Shown piece by piece: positions 1 through 10,860 of a stretch of DNA of 64,000 bases; the stretch's first letter is position 1; each line of letters begins with the position of its first letter. The position numbers were made by a program, and so were the translations under genes. The notes beneath the pieces were generated by a model. That model saw only the letters and a program-made list of their open reading frames with translations. It searched no databases and was not told where the DNA came from. Source of the stretch: Pithys albifrons albifrons (Eukaryota > Chordata > Aves > Passeriformes > Thamnophilidae); contig NC_092497.1 in the NCBI RefSeq assembly GCF_047495875.1, positions 73,478,463 to 73,542,462 of the forward strand. The letters run 5' to 3'.

Positions 1-1357
1 GTAACCTTCATTGACCTCACCAAAGCTTTCGACACTGTGAGCAGAAAAGGCCTGTGGCAGATCTTGGAATGTTTAGGATGTCCCCCTAAGTTCCTCAAAA
101 TGATCACCCTGCTACATGAGGATCAGCGTGGACAAGTCAGATATGGCGATGCACTCTCTGAGCCCTTTCCAATAACCAACGGTGTGAAACAAGGTTGTGT
201 TCTTGCACCAACTCTACTCACAATCTTCTTCAGCATGATGCTCCAAAGAGCCACAGCAGACTTCGATGAAGAAAACGGCATCTACATCCGATATCGTAGC
301 GATGGAAGCCTATTCAACCTAAGGCGACTGAAGGCCCACACCAAGACCCTGAATCACCTTGTCTGTGAGCTGCTTTTTGCTGATGATGCCGCCCCTCGTT
401 GCTCACACGGAGGCAGCTCTACAGCACTTCACATCCTGCTTTGCAGAGGCTGCTGAGCTTTTTGGGCTGGAAGTCAGCCTGAAGAAGATGGAAGTTCTCT
501 ACCATCCTGCACCTCAGGAAGTCTTCCACCATCCCCACATCACCATAGGCAATTCAGAGCTTAAGTCAGTCCAGCAGTTCACCTATCTGGGAAGGATCAT
601 TTCCTCAGACAGTAAGATTGACAAAGAGATAGACAACAGGCTAGCAAAGGCATACAGAGCCTTCGAAAAACTTCATAAAAGAGTCTGGTTCAATAAACAC
701 CTTAAGAAAAGTACAAAGATCAGTGTCTACAGAGCCATTGTACTGTCTACTCTTTTATATGGGTCTGAATCCTGGGTCATCTACTGCGACCACCTGCAGC
801 TTCTCGAACGCTTCCATCAGCGCTGCCTCCATTCAATCCTAAACATCCACTGATCTGATTACGTGACCAATGTGTCCGTTCTTGATACTGGGGTCACCAG
901 TGTCAAGGCCATGCTGATGAGAATGCAGCTGCGCTGGGCAGGGCACGTCTCCAGGATGGAGGATCACTACCTCCCAAAGATTGTGCTCTATGGTGAACTC
1001 GCCACCGGCTGCCGCAAGAGAGGAGCCCTGAAGAAGAGATACAAGGACTCCCTGAAACAACACCTCAGCCTTGGCCATATTGACTGCCACCAGTGGTCCA
1101 CTCTGGCCTCCAGTCGGGATTCATGGAGACACACCATTCACGACGCTGCTGCTTCCTTTGAGAATGCACGGAGAGTCAGTCTTGAGGAGAAAAGACAATG
1201 CAGAAAGAACCATTCCTCACCAATATTGCTAAAGGAACCTTTCCGCTGTGCCTTTTGTGACCGGATTTGCCTATCCCATATTGGCCTTTTTAGCCACCAA
1301 CACACTTGCAGCAAGCATGAGCAGTGCCGTTCACAAATCTTCATTCGCAAAACCTAG
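1..1357 (+). pseudogene. RTE-like reverse transcriptase ORF, partial, one frameshift and one stop
   Basis: The frame opens at base 1 with RT motif A (FIDLTKAFDTV), then motif B (GVKQGCVLAP, about 181-210) and the catalytic FADD of motif C (377-388). Directly after FADD, the CCCC run at 392-395 appears to carry one extra C, which shifts the protein from frame 1 to frame 2. Frame 2 continues through a thumb-like region (FTYLGRIIS, LSTLLYGSESWV) to a TGA at 851-853, where a Trp codon is the likely ancestral state. The same frame resumes without a shift and runs to 1357. The last ~40 residues contain a C-x2-C...H-x-H arrangement (FRCAFCDRICLSHIGLFSHQH), as in relatives of this element. With only two clear lesions in 1.36 kb, the copy looks fairly young. 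It cannot encode a whole enzyme as it stands. Confidence 0.8.
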
Positions 1358-1373
1358 CCATGATGATGATGAG
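1..1373 (+). mobile_element. RTE-like LINE, 3' half, (ATG)n tail
   Basis: This is the 3' part of a non-LTR retrotransposon that enters from the left edge, so its endonuclease half is outside the window. Reading frames cover reverse transcriptase and the C-terminal region as far as a TAG at 1355-1357. The element ends almost at once, in a short ATGATGATGATG run at about 1359-1371. A very short 3' UTR and a trinucleotide tail are features of RTE-clade LINEs and differ from the ATTCTATG tails of the CR1 copies elsewhere here. The C-terminal sequence (RWAGHVSRMEDHYLPK, then a small Cys/His finger) resembles RTE-type proteins often annotated as craniofacial development protein 2-like or jockey-like polymerase in animal genomes. 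In birds the known RTE family is AviRTE; assignment to it is inference from memory, not a comparison. Confidence 0.8.
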
Positions 1374-1589
1374 AGATAATAAAATTCAGTATTAAGTCTT
1401 CTGTGAAATTCCTGTTTTTTCTGAGTGGGATTTCAGCCAACAGATCCAAAATAGTTTTAGAATGTAGAACGCTTCTTACTTTGGATTGTAAACATATATG
1501 CAGACACATATATGAGACCAGACTGGCAGATAATGTGAAGCAACGCAATACCTTTAAAGTCAGTAATACAGCAAAGAGGGTTATGGCCC

Positions 1590-1719
1590 TGTCTCGGTTT
1601 GAGGGGAAAAAAACCAAAATGTTTTACCCACAAGCAGGGGAGGGGCCTCCTCCTCAATAATCACACCACTCTTTATCAAATTTAAGAAAAAGGAATTTTA
1701 ATACAAGAAGGATAACTGC

Positions 1720-1751
<32 letters not shown>

Positions 1752-2292
1752 GACTAGTGCAACCCACTTCCCCAACACCATAAGAGAAAAAAAAAACAAC
1801 AACAACAAAACCCAGCAGGTTTTCCTCCGGGAGAAAAGGTTATACTTAAGTGTCCTTGTCACAGCCCGCTGGCTGCAGAGTGAGTTTCAGTCCCTCTCCA
1901 GCGAAACAGACGAGCAGTGGGCTTTCAGATGGACTCAGTCTCTTTCCCCTGTGTTCCCCGTCCAAGAAGCAGACAGGTACGAGCAACCAGCAGCAAATCC
2001 AAGGCAGGTAGCAGCACGGCAGGAAAAAGTAATCCGAAGTAGGCAGCGGCAAGACAGCCAGGGAAAACCCCAGCAGTAACCAGCAGGGCAGCCTGCCTCC
2101 TTGGAGCCCCCACTCCCCCGTTCCGCCGAGCCAAGACTGAGGAGAATATCCAAAAAAAAAAAAAAAAAAACCAAAAGAGACAAACCTGCCCCCACCCCAG
2201 CGATCACAGTTAACTACTTCTTTTGTTAACCGCTGGCCTGGGCAGTTAAGTGGCAGGGGAGAGAATTTACATAATAATCCCAAACTACAACA
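1590..2292 (-). mobile_element. Solo LTR, family A copy 1 (ERVL-like)
   Basis: A 703-bp unit runs from TGTCTCGGTTTGAG to CAAACTACAACA and is flanked on both sides by the 5-bp direct repeat GGCCC (1585-1589 and 2293-2297), which marks a retroviral integration. Both ends match the LTRs at 12313-13169 (opposite orientation) and 44256-45120. A 5-bp duplication is usual for ERVL-type elements. Sense orientation is inferred as minus, because the reverse complement starts TGTTGTAGTTTGGG and carries an ATTAAA-type signal towards its far end. An (AT)n run at about 1721-1744 is shared with copy 2. No gag, pol or env sequence adjoins, so this is a solo LTR. Reading frames inside it are not genes. Confidence 0.85.
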
Positions 2293-2297
2293 GGCCC

Positions 2298-3233
2298 ACA
2301 TGCTTATACATGTATATATGCATATGTAGTTTCAAAACACACACATGTACATATGTGTGATGTAAAATCACATGTGCAAATAACTATGTAGTTGCTTACA
2401 ATTGCTCTCTTCTGCCAGCAAATTTTTTATTAGAGTGGAAAAACAGAAAATCCTCATGTACGTTAGACGTTAGTTATTTCTGGTTTTGAGACACACAGTG
2501 TTTCATATCCTTCCTTTTTAGGGCATCAAGGTTGTCTGAAGTTCATCAATAATGGAAACAAAACACTTGAGGAGAGGAGGAAAGATGGAAGTTTAATTTC
2601 ACTGAATTTGATAATAAGGAATACATTCAGTTAATATTATGACTTAAAAAGTGGTGTGCTATTCAAAAAGTATTTCTAAAGCTTTGGAATATACATGGTG
2701 CCTGGTATGTAAAATTCACACAACTATGGTTTGAATAAAGGAAAGAGACCTTCACTTTGCAACAACTTGAAGGTGTCAGGGCGGGAGTGGGCTCCTTTTC
2801 CTTCACCAGTTGTCATTTCAAGGGAGAAAAGATACTCATGTGGATGAAACATCTGAGAAACTTTACAAGGAAAGTAGCTGGTAGCAATTGCAAAACCCTT
2901 TAAAGGAACAAAAGCTATTCACAGAATTTCAGGAGCAATGGATTAAAAGATGGGAGAGGCTGATAGACAAATGATCAGAGGAAGTATCTCAGGAAACAGA
3001 AGCTCCCTCTTCATCTTCTGTTTATGTACCCAAACTACTGCTTTTTCCAATAGCTGTTTCCATAATTGAAGATTTTTTTCCTTTTTCATGTTTTGGTTGC
3101 TTGTTTTGTTTTGTTTTTATGCTTTATAAATATACCATGAGTTATTATTCCCAAGTGGACAAGAGGTCTAATTTTTTTCTAAGCTAGACCTTCATAAAAC
3201 CTATATAATTCTGTTAAAATAAATGGATAGAAT
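2298..3233. other. Unique AT-rich DNA, nothing recognised
   Basis: There is no coding signature, repeat family or RNA structure that I can name. Short CA/TG-rich stretches near 2300-2360 are the only simple sequence. Confidence 0.5.
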
Positions 3234-3385
3234 AGTGCAATTAGTTTGCAGACTGTTAAAAATAGCCTTAATGCCAAGGTCATGGGTTCAAACCCCTGTG
3301 TGGGCCATTGACTGAAGAGTTGGACTCGATGATCCTTGTGGGTCCCTTCCAACTCAGAATAGTCTGTGACTCTGTGTTTCTGTAT
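3234..3385 (+). mobile_element. tRNA-derived SINE with CR1-type tail
   Basis: The head contains a decayed tRNA-like segment ending in GGTTCAAACCCCTGTGTGGG (B-box-like, about 3284-3305), preceded by CTTAATGCCAAGGTCATGG. The tail, TTGGACTCGATGATCCTTGT followed by GGGTCCCTTCCAACTC, is a CR1 3' end. This head-plus-tail design is that of the tRNA-Ile/CR1 SINE described in zebra finch (TguSINE1). CR1 enzyme presumably mobilised it. Substitutions throughout suggest it is not recent. Confidence 0.75.
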
Positions 3386-3848
3386 CTATATTAAACCTCT
3401 AGGCTACTTTTTACTTCTATTATGGTTGCCGATGCTTGTTTCTGTTTAGCACTGGTATTCTCTGTTGTAGTGTCTTGGAGTACCTTGTTCTGTCTTGATG
3501 TTAATTCTAGTGAGATGCAATCAAATTTTGTACCTCCAGATCACAATAACTGACACAGAAGGAGATGATTCATCAACAGCAACTGCTTCAATGGACCTCT
3601 CCAGATTCACAAAGCATTTGCTTTTCACCTGTGAATCAGATGTTATACTACAACGTTATCTTGAAAAGTACCTTTGAAGAATGAGCTGCAAAACCCAAAG
3701 AAAAAGAAGGTGTCCAAGGCAGTCAAAGAGTTATCCCAATATTGACTAGAACCAAGCTTTTCCAATTCAGAATGAAGAGCTTTTTTTATTCTCCTGACTG
3801 GCCTACTACTACTACAGCATGCTATATCTTGGCGCTTTTTTTCAGTAC
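3386..3848. other. Unique DNA, nothing recognised
   Basis: Non-repetitive sequence. Short open frames have no recognisable protein similarity. Confidence 0.5.
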
Positions 3849-4078
3849 AATCACAGAATGGGTAAGAATGGAAGGGACCGCTGGTATTCACCTGTTTCAA
3901 CCTCCCTGCTCATGCAGGGCCATCCTAGGCATTGCACAGGATTTCATCCAAACAGTTCTTGAATATATCCAGTGAGGGAGACTCAACAACCTCTCTGGGC
4001 AATATGTTCCAATGTGCAGTCACCTACACAGTACTGTGTTCCAGGAATGTTCAGCACTTAATTATCTGTCATTTGTGT
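3849..4078 (-). mobile_element. CR1 3'-end fragment
   Basis: From ATCACAGAATGGGTAAG through GAGACTCAACAACCTCTCTG to about the GTTCAGCACTT stretch, this is the reverse complement of a CR1 3' terminal region. It is a short 5'-truncated copy, well diverged, with no coding part that I can read. Confidence 0.7.
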
Positions 4079-4769
4079 ATGTTTGATGCACTTAGAAGAC
4101 TTTTTTCAACATCACAGCATCCCATAGACCGTTATATCTTTTTTCTTCTCCTTTTTTTCTCTCACTTAACTCACGGTGAGTTTCAGGGTTAGTTTCACTT
4201 TCATGTCTTAACTATTTCCAGCAGCTCATCACTTTCTTGTTGAGGTGTTCCTGTCTTAAAGCCAAGAACAACTGGAATGTGATACTTGCTGATATAATTG
4301 GAGACTGAAATCTCACAGAGAGGTCAAATTTTATAGATATTTTCAAACATTTTGCTTCTGAAAATATGGAGAAATAAGGCCTAAAGGAAATTTAAAGTAT
4401 GAAGGATGACAATGAGGCACTCCCTTATGATTGCAGGGGGCCAGAGAGAATTCAGATTTTGTTGGTCTTCACAGTTCCCATTAGGCAATGCATACTGAAG
4501 TAGAGCCATGTGTGTTTTGATTCCTCCCACAGGATGAATACTTCTGAGGAGGGTGTCATTTATGGGAAGGTAATATGTAGAATAATGAAGATTAACCTAA
4601 GTAAAATGCATTTTTGAAATATATCCCCTGTTAATAAAACCCTTCATGTTCAAAAGTATTCAGAAAACTTGAGAGAGTCTGGTGTAGCAAGGTGCAAAAA
4701 ATATGTGTTCACAAAACCACTGCAACAGTCCAGGCTTTGACTGTGGAAGCTTTTAGTCATTTCACATAC
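4079..4769. other. Unique DNA, nothing recognised
   Basis: Includes a pyrimidine-rich patch at 4137-4160. No gene or repeat family identified. Confidence 0.5.
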
Positions 4770-5066
4770 ATGTACGCCCTATCCTGTCAGATCTCGGAAG
4801 CTAAGCAGGGTCAGTCCCAGTAAGTACTTGGATGGGAGACCCTCTGCGAATACCGGGGACTGTAGGTTCTAGTCCTGAGGACTTCACTGTCACTGTCCAA
4901 GCTTGCTTGGCTGTGGCAGATGAACCTGAGGAGTTAAAGGGTGGGGCCAGTTCTGCACATGCTGTGCCTCACATAAACAACCCACTTCGCAGGCTGGAAA
5001 GGACACAGCCACGTGGGTAAAGCCCTTCCCAAATCTCTGTTAGCAAAGCCTAGGCATGATGATGAT
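4770..5066 (+). mobile_element. 5S rRNA-headed SINE with RTE-like 3' tail
   Basis: The first ~100 bases are plainly derived from 5S ribosomal RNA: GATCTCGGAAGCTAAGCAGGG (A-box region) at about 4790-4810, TACTTGGATGGGAGACC at about 4826-4842, and a TACCGGGGACTGTAGG ending near 4868. The 5' end of the 5S unit is shortened. A SINE-specific body follows (GTGGCAGATGAACCTGAGG... GGGGCCAGTTCTGC...). The last ~38 bases, from CCCAAATCTCTGTTAGCAAA through CCTAGGCATGATGATGAT, align with the end of the RTE-like LINE at about 1333-1370. The tail therefore points to that LINE as its mobilising partner. The 5S internal promoter would have supplied pol III transcription. Confidence 0.85.
4787..4868 (+). promoter_or_regulatory. 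5S-derived internal pol III promoter remnant
   Basis: The stretch keeps the A-box core AGCTAAGCAGGG and the C-box core GGATGGGAGACC of vertebrate 5S genes, with changes between them. These are the sequences that bind TFIIIA/TFIIIC in 5S genes. Whether this copy is still transcribed cannot be told. Confidence 0.6.
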
Positions 5067-8000
5067 CTGCAGGTGAAAATTACAAATAAGATTGGCTCTA
5101 GATATTCATATATTCTGAGACAATGCTGAAGAGTTTTCAAGCTAAGCACCAAAGAATATATAATCACATCTTGAACAGAAAGTCCTATGAGTAGTACTTT
5201 GCAAGTTCAAATGAACCACTAAGATTGTTAGAGAGAGAAAATGTCACTTTACCCTCTTTACAAATTGGTTAATGAGGTGCCCTTGGATTAAGTAACTTCC
5301 CAAAGGTCACATAAGTCTGTGGCAAAACAATGAACTGAAATCAGCTCTCCACGGTGCACAGTCTGACAGTGCAACACCATCTTTATTACCATTCCCACAG
5401 TATTTCTTTTATTTAAACTGTGCTGACATTTGTTAAAATATCCTTTTAAGCTTAAAGAATATTAAAAAATCTTCTTAAAAAGCCAAAACCTTTAAATAGC
5501 CCTCTGAACTTCTTCTGAATGCCTTCCTGTCCCTTGGGTTATCAAAGGAAATCATGTTATAATCATGTCTAATTGTGTAGCCTCTATTCGCAGCAAAGAA
5601 AGTAAACCTTGACATTAGTAAACCTGAGGGGAAAATCTTTAAAAGGGAAGAAGGCATTGCATATTGGAAAGATTTGCATGTGTTCAGCATTAGATAGAGA
5701 GCATTAGAGAAAACATGTAAAAGTCTGAGCACTGAGAGTTTTCTGGGTTCCCCACTGGGGAGGTGATAGTGCACTTGGTTAATACGTTATAAACGCAAAC
5801 TGGCTAACACTTGCTGAATTTACATTGCACATAAGAAGTTTGAGGTTCCAGAGGGAATTCAGAATTCCTCCTTTTACAAAACTGCTTCTCTCTGGGGCGA
5901 TGTAACAAGCTACCACCATGATCAGCAACAGCATGGAAACAAGCTGTTTCTATAGTAGTAGAAAGACTCTTTGCTCCAATTGTTTAACCCATGAGCTTCA
6001 ACACTACTCCTCAGTGCTTTGTGTACAGGAATGTTGGCAGCAGATCACAAGTCTTTCATATAAATTCTGTAAGAAAGATCTTGTGATAAAAATCAAAATC
6101 TGACTTCCACTATACAGGATATGCTTTCTTACTGAAAACACAAAATATTATTAATTAGTCTTATTTCTTCCATGGGAGATTCTAATAACAAAACTCTTCA
6201 GTGTTTCTCTTTCTGACTTGCAGATTTGCTGACACACTGAAGCTTCTGACATTTTTTTTAGAAAAGTGAGCATGAACCTGTTGTTCTATTCCACATTCTA
6301 CAGCTAAGGACAAAATATTTTTGTTGTACATGAAGCTGTGAAAACCAGATTTAAAAAGAGGATATTGGCATGGGAGTGTGAAAGTTTACATCCCTAAATC
6401 CTGTAGAGCAATCCTGACCACTCTTTCTCGGCTGTTGGATAACGCTCCCAATACTCTTTCAGATGGTCCCCATGTCATAGCTTTTATCAGCTGCTGAGCA
6501 TCCTATCTGCTCCACCCCTTGGGATTTTGCTGTCCCTGGGCTCTCTACAGGGTGTATCAGTGCTTAGTGGTGAGTTCATTGTTGGACACTGAGTCAAACC
6601 AGCAGAAGTTACATGATGTGGCATCTAAAACTCAAGCTAAGGTTTTCTGGTGACTCTTCCCTCACAGCTATAACAGGGTCAGTAGCACACAGCCTTCACT
6701 GTGCCTCACAGCAGAAATCTCACTCAACTCTAGAAAAGTCAGAACACTTGCAGCTTATTTATATCTGAGTTTCACCCCTCATCTCCAATTTGTAGTTTTG
6801 TTAAGCTCCTTAAAATAGCTCAGCTGTCAAAGCCATTGTATGAACTCCTTGTCACTATCCTAATGTAAATTATTACTCATCTAAAATTTTTAAAGGTGAA
6901 AATACATGACATTGCAAAATGGCATTTGACAGCAAAGTGTGATTCAACTGAGTGATGTAAACTTTCAGTCTGCTGTTCTAGAAACAAATGGACTGCTTTC
7001 ACACATCTCCAGGTCTGTTTGTGGTTACTACAGTGACTTCTCTTTGTTCTATACTCTAGTATTGTAAGAGTCAAAGGCTTATCTGTCAGGTGCTATAGAT
7101 AATCTCAAAAACACCTTAACAGACAAGGTACAAACCCCAGGGCTGTTTATATTCATGAAAACTTTTACCCCACACACAAAGGTCACATTGAGTAAGATAA
7201 ACCATGTCATCAAATATGCAGCATGCATTGGAATAGAGGTCTGGCAAGCTTAAGACTTTTTGTGAGCTCTGTCAAGGAGGACTGTTTCTGTCCTTAGTTT
7301 GATCATCAGTTTCAAATGGCCAAAGCTCTTGTAGTTCAAATGTAAATGAGAACAAAGGTTACAACTGTCCTCATTTCTCATTACTGAAATGACAAAATGT
7401 ATTTTCTCCTACCTGACTGCTTAATACCTGGTGAACAGCTGATATAAAAATGTCATGGTTATAATATGTATATAATGAAATAGACCTAATAAAATAAAAT
7501 ACTTGCTTGTCAGCAGTGCTGCAAAGAACTGTCTTTCTCTGTTGCAGGCTACAATATTGCCTGACACAGAATCAGGTCACAGGATGTATTTGGACCCATG
7601 CAAATAAGGATAATATTTAAAACACAGGCATTAACTATTTTTTCCCCAAATGTTGTATTACTTGATCAGGGGAATGCCACTAGAAACTATTGTTTGCTAC
7701 CATATAACACTTTCAAAATCTATGATTTCATCTGAAAAGAAGAATCAGTGATGTTTAGATATTTTCAGTATTCTCCTTACATCCCATGACCAGTTTTCCC
7801 TCAGCTTTAGTGAGTTTTAGGTTAGTTCTTCTGTTATTTAAAACTAGTTGTTAAGGCTACTTCAGTATAGCTTCTCAGAAGTACACATAGTGATATTTGT
7901 TTTGTCTCATGTTATCACTATAAATAACTTCACAGCTATCACTGACATCCTCTATTTCATTTTTATAGAGCTGAAATCCAAAATTCAAGTATGCATCAAT

Positions 8001-8344
8001 TTTCTAAAAAAAATATTAAGAGCTAAAAGTTCTTAAGGAGAATTTAGTGTGCATGATTTGCCTCCACACTTGCTTTATTTTGCTAAATAGCCTATATGGA
8101 AAACAATTTACTTATTCATTAAAAACAGCAACAAAACAACAACAAACCAAACTAAACCAAACCAAACAAAAAACCTCAACAACAAAAAAATCTCAACGCT
8201 GTGCCATTCTGTTTTGGTTTCTGAGATTCTGTTGTCATTTTATTCTAAAGTGCTGTTTCCTCACATTTGCATCTACCAGCCTTTTTAATGTGATACTCCA
8301 TTTAAACTGCCTTTTAATTGTATGTGCTGCCTTGGCAGAACATG
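5067..8344. other. Long stretch of unique AT-rich DNA, no gene seen
   Basis: No ORF here resembles a known protein and no interspersed repeat stands out. A CA/AAC-rich low-complexity patch lies at 8119-8190. Confidence 0.5.
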
Positions 8345-8700
8345 ACTGATGTACTAGCGTTAATTAGGGCTCCAGTCAGCAGCCTATGCCAGCTGGAAAC
8401 TGAGAAACAAGCGTAAATTATTCTGTCATCAATCAGCTCAAAAATGTTTGAATCACTAATTAGTTTGCAATTTGGGTGACAGTTTATCTGATGCAGGCGG
8501 TGTCAGAAACTTCAGATCTTAGATGAATAATTTGCCAGCAACAAGCACATATTCCCTGCTTTTAAATACATGAAGGTTTATCTGCATGTTGAAAGGTGGC
8601 TCAGCAGTCTTCATTAACTTCCAACTGGGACTATGTAAATCAGGAATCAGTGTGAGGCACTTCAGTCTGTGGTGGCTTAGCAGATGATATTTAGGAGAAA
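8345..8700. promoter_or_regulatory. Possible conserved non-coding element
   Basis: This non-repetitive, non-coding block is dense in homeodomain-type motifs: TTAATTAG (8360-8367), CTAATTAG (8456-8463), a MEIS/PBX-like CTGTCATCAATCA (8423-8435) and a second MEIS-like TGACAG (8477-8482). Such clusters are frequent in conserved developmental enhancers lying in gene deserts. The call rests only on motif content; conservation could not be tested. Confidence 0.25.
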
Positions 8701-10429
8701 AAGCCTCTTTTCTCTCTTTTTTTTATTAATAATTCATAAACTGACAGATGAGAATGTTTGGGCTTTAACAGCTTAAAAAAATCACAATGGTTAAAAAAAA
8801 AAAGAAGGCAATCACCCCCTTTTACATGAAAATTAGTTGTGCTGCATCTTGATGTTTAACTGATTTAGTCTCCTCCACTGTCATGTGTTTGGAATGTTAA
8901 GCAGCAAGTGATTAGCCCTTGTCCTTTAAAGCAGGATCATTATTGGGGTTTTATTAAATGGCAGACTTGTGTTTCCTTTTAAAGGATAAGGGGGGGCCCG
9001 GGCGAGAGGAAACAAGAAATTGCTGACAGGAAGCAGAAAAGGTTAACAGTGTCTCAAAAGGAGAAATGATTCAACATATTAAATGCAGTCGGGAGGGTCT
9101 TAATATCTGTGTTATTCTTACCCGTGAGAGGTAAGTTTGATATGTTGCAATACGTACAACAATTGTGTGGCCCACAGATAAATCAAACCTGTAGAAACAA
9201 TTGAGGGAGATAGTACTGCTGTGTAGAGAAACCCCAATGGGTCTTCCACCTATGCATGCACCCTTCTGGAGCTGAAAGATGTGTGGGGTATATGGAAAGG
9301 TGCAACTACAGAAAGAGAGAGGAGAGCCATTAGCTGACCTTGGTGCCAAATAAAAAGGCAGGTGAGAATAAGATTTTCAAGTTCTCTTTAACTGGCAAAG
9401 GACATGGTTTCTGCATTCAGAGCCTTGACAAGGTGAGAGAAGTGGAGAATACGACATTGTGTAATTATGGTTAGCTGGTGCCACTCTGTAAGCACATCAC
9501 AACAGTTGCATGGGAGTGCTGCTGCTTAATAAGTGTTAACAAAAGGGTTAAGTTTGAAGTAATAAATCAATGACAGTTTGGTGACAGTTCTTTTCCCTTC
9601 TGTCCCAAGTCCCCATGCTCTCAAGTTCTAGACAGATAATCATTCCCTGGTACATCTTATCTTAACACCTTACCTACACTGGTTTAAAACTTTACTGATC
9701 TTTGGCTATTTTGGTATATTTTTCCTGATAGACTTATTTAATTTTGTTCTTGTTTCTAGGAAAAAATGGGTTTGCTGCTTTAGGGAAGAATAAAAACTAA
9801 CAAAATGGCAAAAATTGTGATTTTTGTGGCTGCTTCACTGAGAATTTTTTGAGCTTACAGGCAAAAAATTTTAAGTTTAGTGCAATACACAGTCCACATG
9901 ACACAGCAGTGTTTTTCATTTTTTAATGAAAAGAAAAAGGCAAGCTTGGTCAAATTGCAATATCCTCAAGCAATTTCACATCACCAAAGATCAGGAGAGA
10001 TTAGGTGATGTTAAAAGTTCAAACAAAAAATGTGGGGAGGGGCAGGGGAGGAATTTTTCTCTCCCTCCCTACACAAAGGTTTGGGGAGTTGAAGTGCCAG
10101 GACCAAGAACAAAGGTGTGGTTCATGACTCTAGATTCCAACTTAATGGTGGGGTGGAGGTGAGGAACAGACCCCCAGCACCTGGGAAGGGAAGCAACTTT
10201 TCCTGTATGCTGGCTTCAGTCCATTTCCAGTGGCTGCAGTGACTGGAAGCTACTGTTCACTGAGCTGGTGAGCACACACTAGAGGAGCTCCTTTTCCTAC
10301 CTTAGTTCTTCCTGCTTTCCCCCTCAAACTTCCTTGTGCACCCTTGGGCTTTGGAGGGAGGGGAGCGTTTTGGATTTGCTGCGGACTTCCTGAAGACCAA
10401 TTCCAGCTGCAAGGTGTGCTGAGAACCAC
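8701..10429. other. Unique DNA with short simple-sequence patches
   Basis: A GGGGGGCCCGGGCG patch lies at about 8991-9004 and an A-rich run near 8795. Nothing coding is recognised. The GC-richer stretch from about 10030 may be the start of the LTR-like unit that follows. Confidence 0.45.
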
Positions 10430-10860
10430 CACCCCACTTGCCCCCAACTCCCAGCACCTTCTTCTTTGGACAAAAGGACAAGGAGAGAGAGAGCCTACTC
10501 TACCCCCTGAAAACAGGTTCCATCCTGCCCCTGTGACTGCCACCTGAGTCATAAGGCTGGCAAGTTCTTCCTGTTTTGTTTTGGTTTTTTTTGTCTCTGC
10601 CTCATGAAAATAAAGACTGGAAAAGACATTGGGGCCAGCCGATTTGTGACACTGCCACCTGCTCTCCCTAAATATGATTGCACTGACAGAAAGATACATT
10701 TGTGTTGAGGTTATTTTTTTTTGCTACAGGAAGGGGTGGCTTGGCTTTGGTCTGTTTTATAGTGTTTTATATATATAAATATATATATATTTCCTATTTC
10801 CTATTTAAAACTAATTTTCTTTTTTCTTAAATTTAAAGGGGGTGTAGTGTTGGTTCTTGA
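10430..10860 (+). mobile_element. Diverged LTR-like unit related to family A
   Basis: Several blocks match the family A LTR at 12313-13169 in the same order: TTCTTTGGACAAAAGGACAAG against its TTCTTGGACAAGGAACAC, GGGGCCAGCCGATTTGTGAC against its GTGGCCAGCCGGCCTGTGAC, then an AT-rich TATATATA segment and TTTCTTAAATTTAAAG against its TTTTCTTAAATTTGATAAAG. Neither LTR terminus nor a duplication is clear, so the limits are approximate. An AATAAAG at about 10609-10615 could be a polyadenylation signal. It is older or of a different subfamily. Confidence 0.45.

Noticed and set aside
1846..2301. Minus-strand ORFs of 69-151 codons
   Set aside because: They are internal to the solo LTR at 1590-2292 and have no protein family features.
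3234..3310. A functional tRNA gene
   Set aside because: The A box is decayed, the anticodon arm is disrupted, and the unit continues into a CR1 tail, so it is a SINE head.
4770..4868. A functional 5S rRNA gene
   Set aside because: The 5' part is shortened, internal bases differ from vertebrate 5S, and it is fused to a SINE body and LINE-type tail.
10250..10699. 149-codon minus-strand ORF with an AATAAA nearby on the plus strand, considered as a gene end
   Set aside because: The ORF is on the opposite strand to the AATAAA, has no known similarity, and overlaps a diverged LTR-like unit that better explains the signals.
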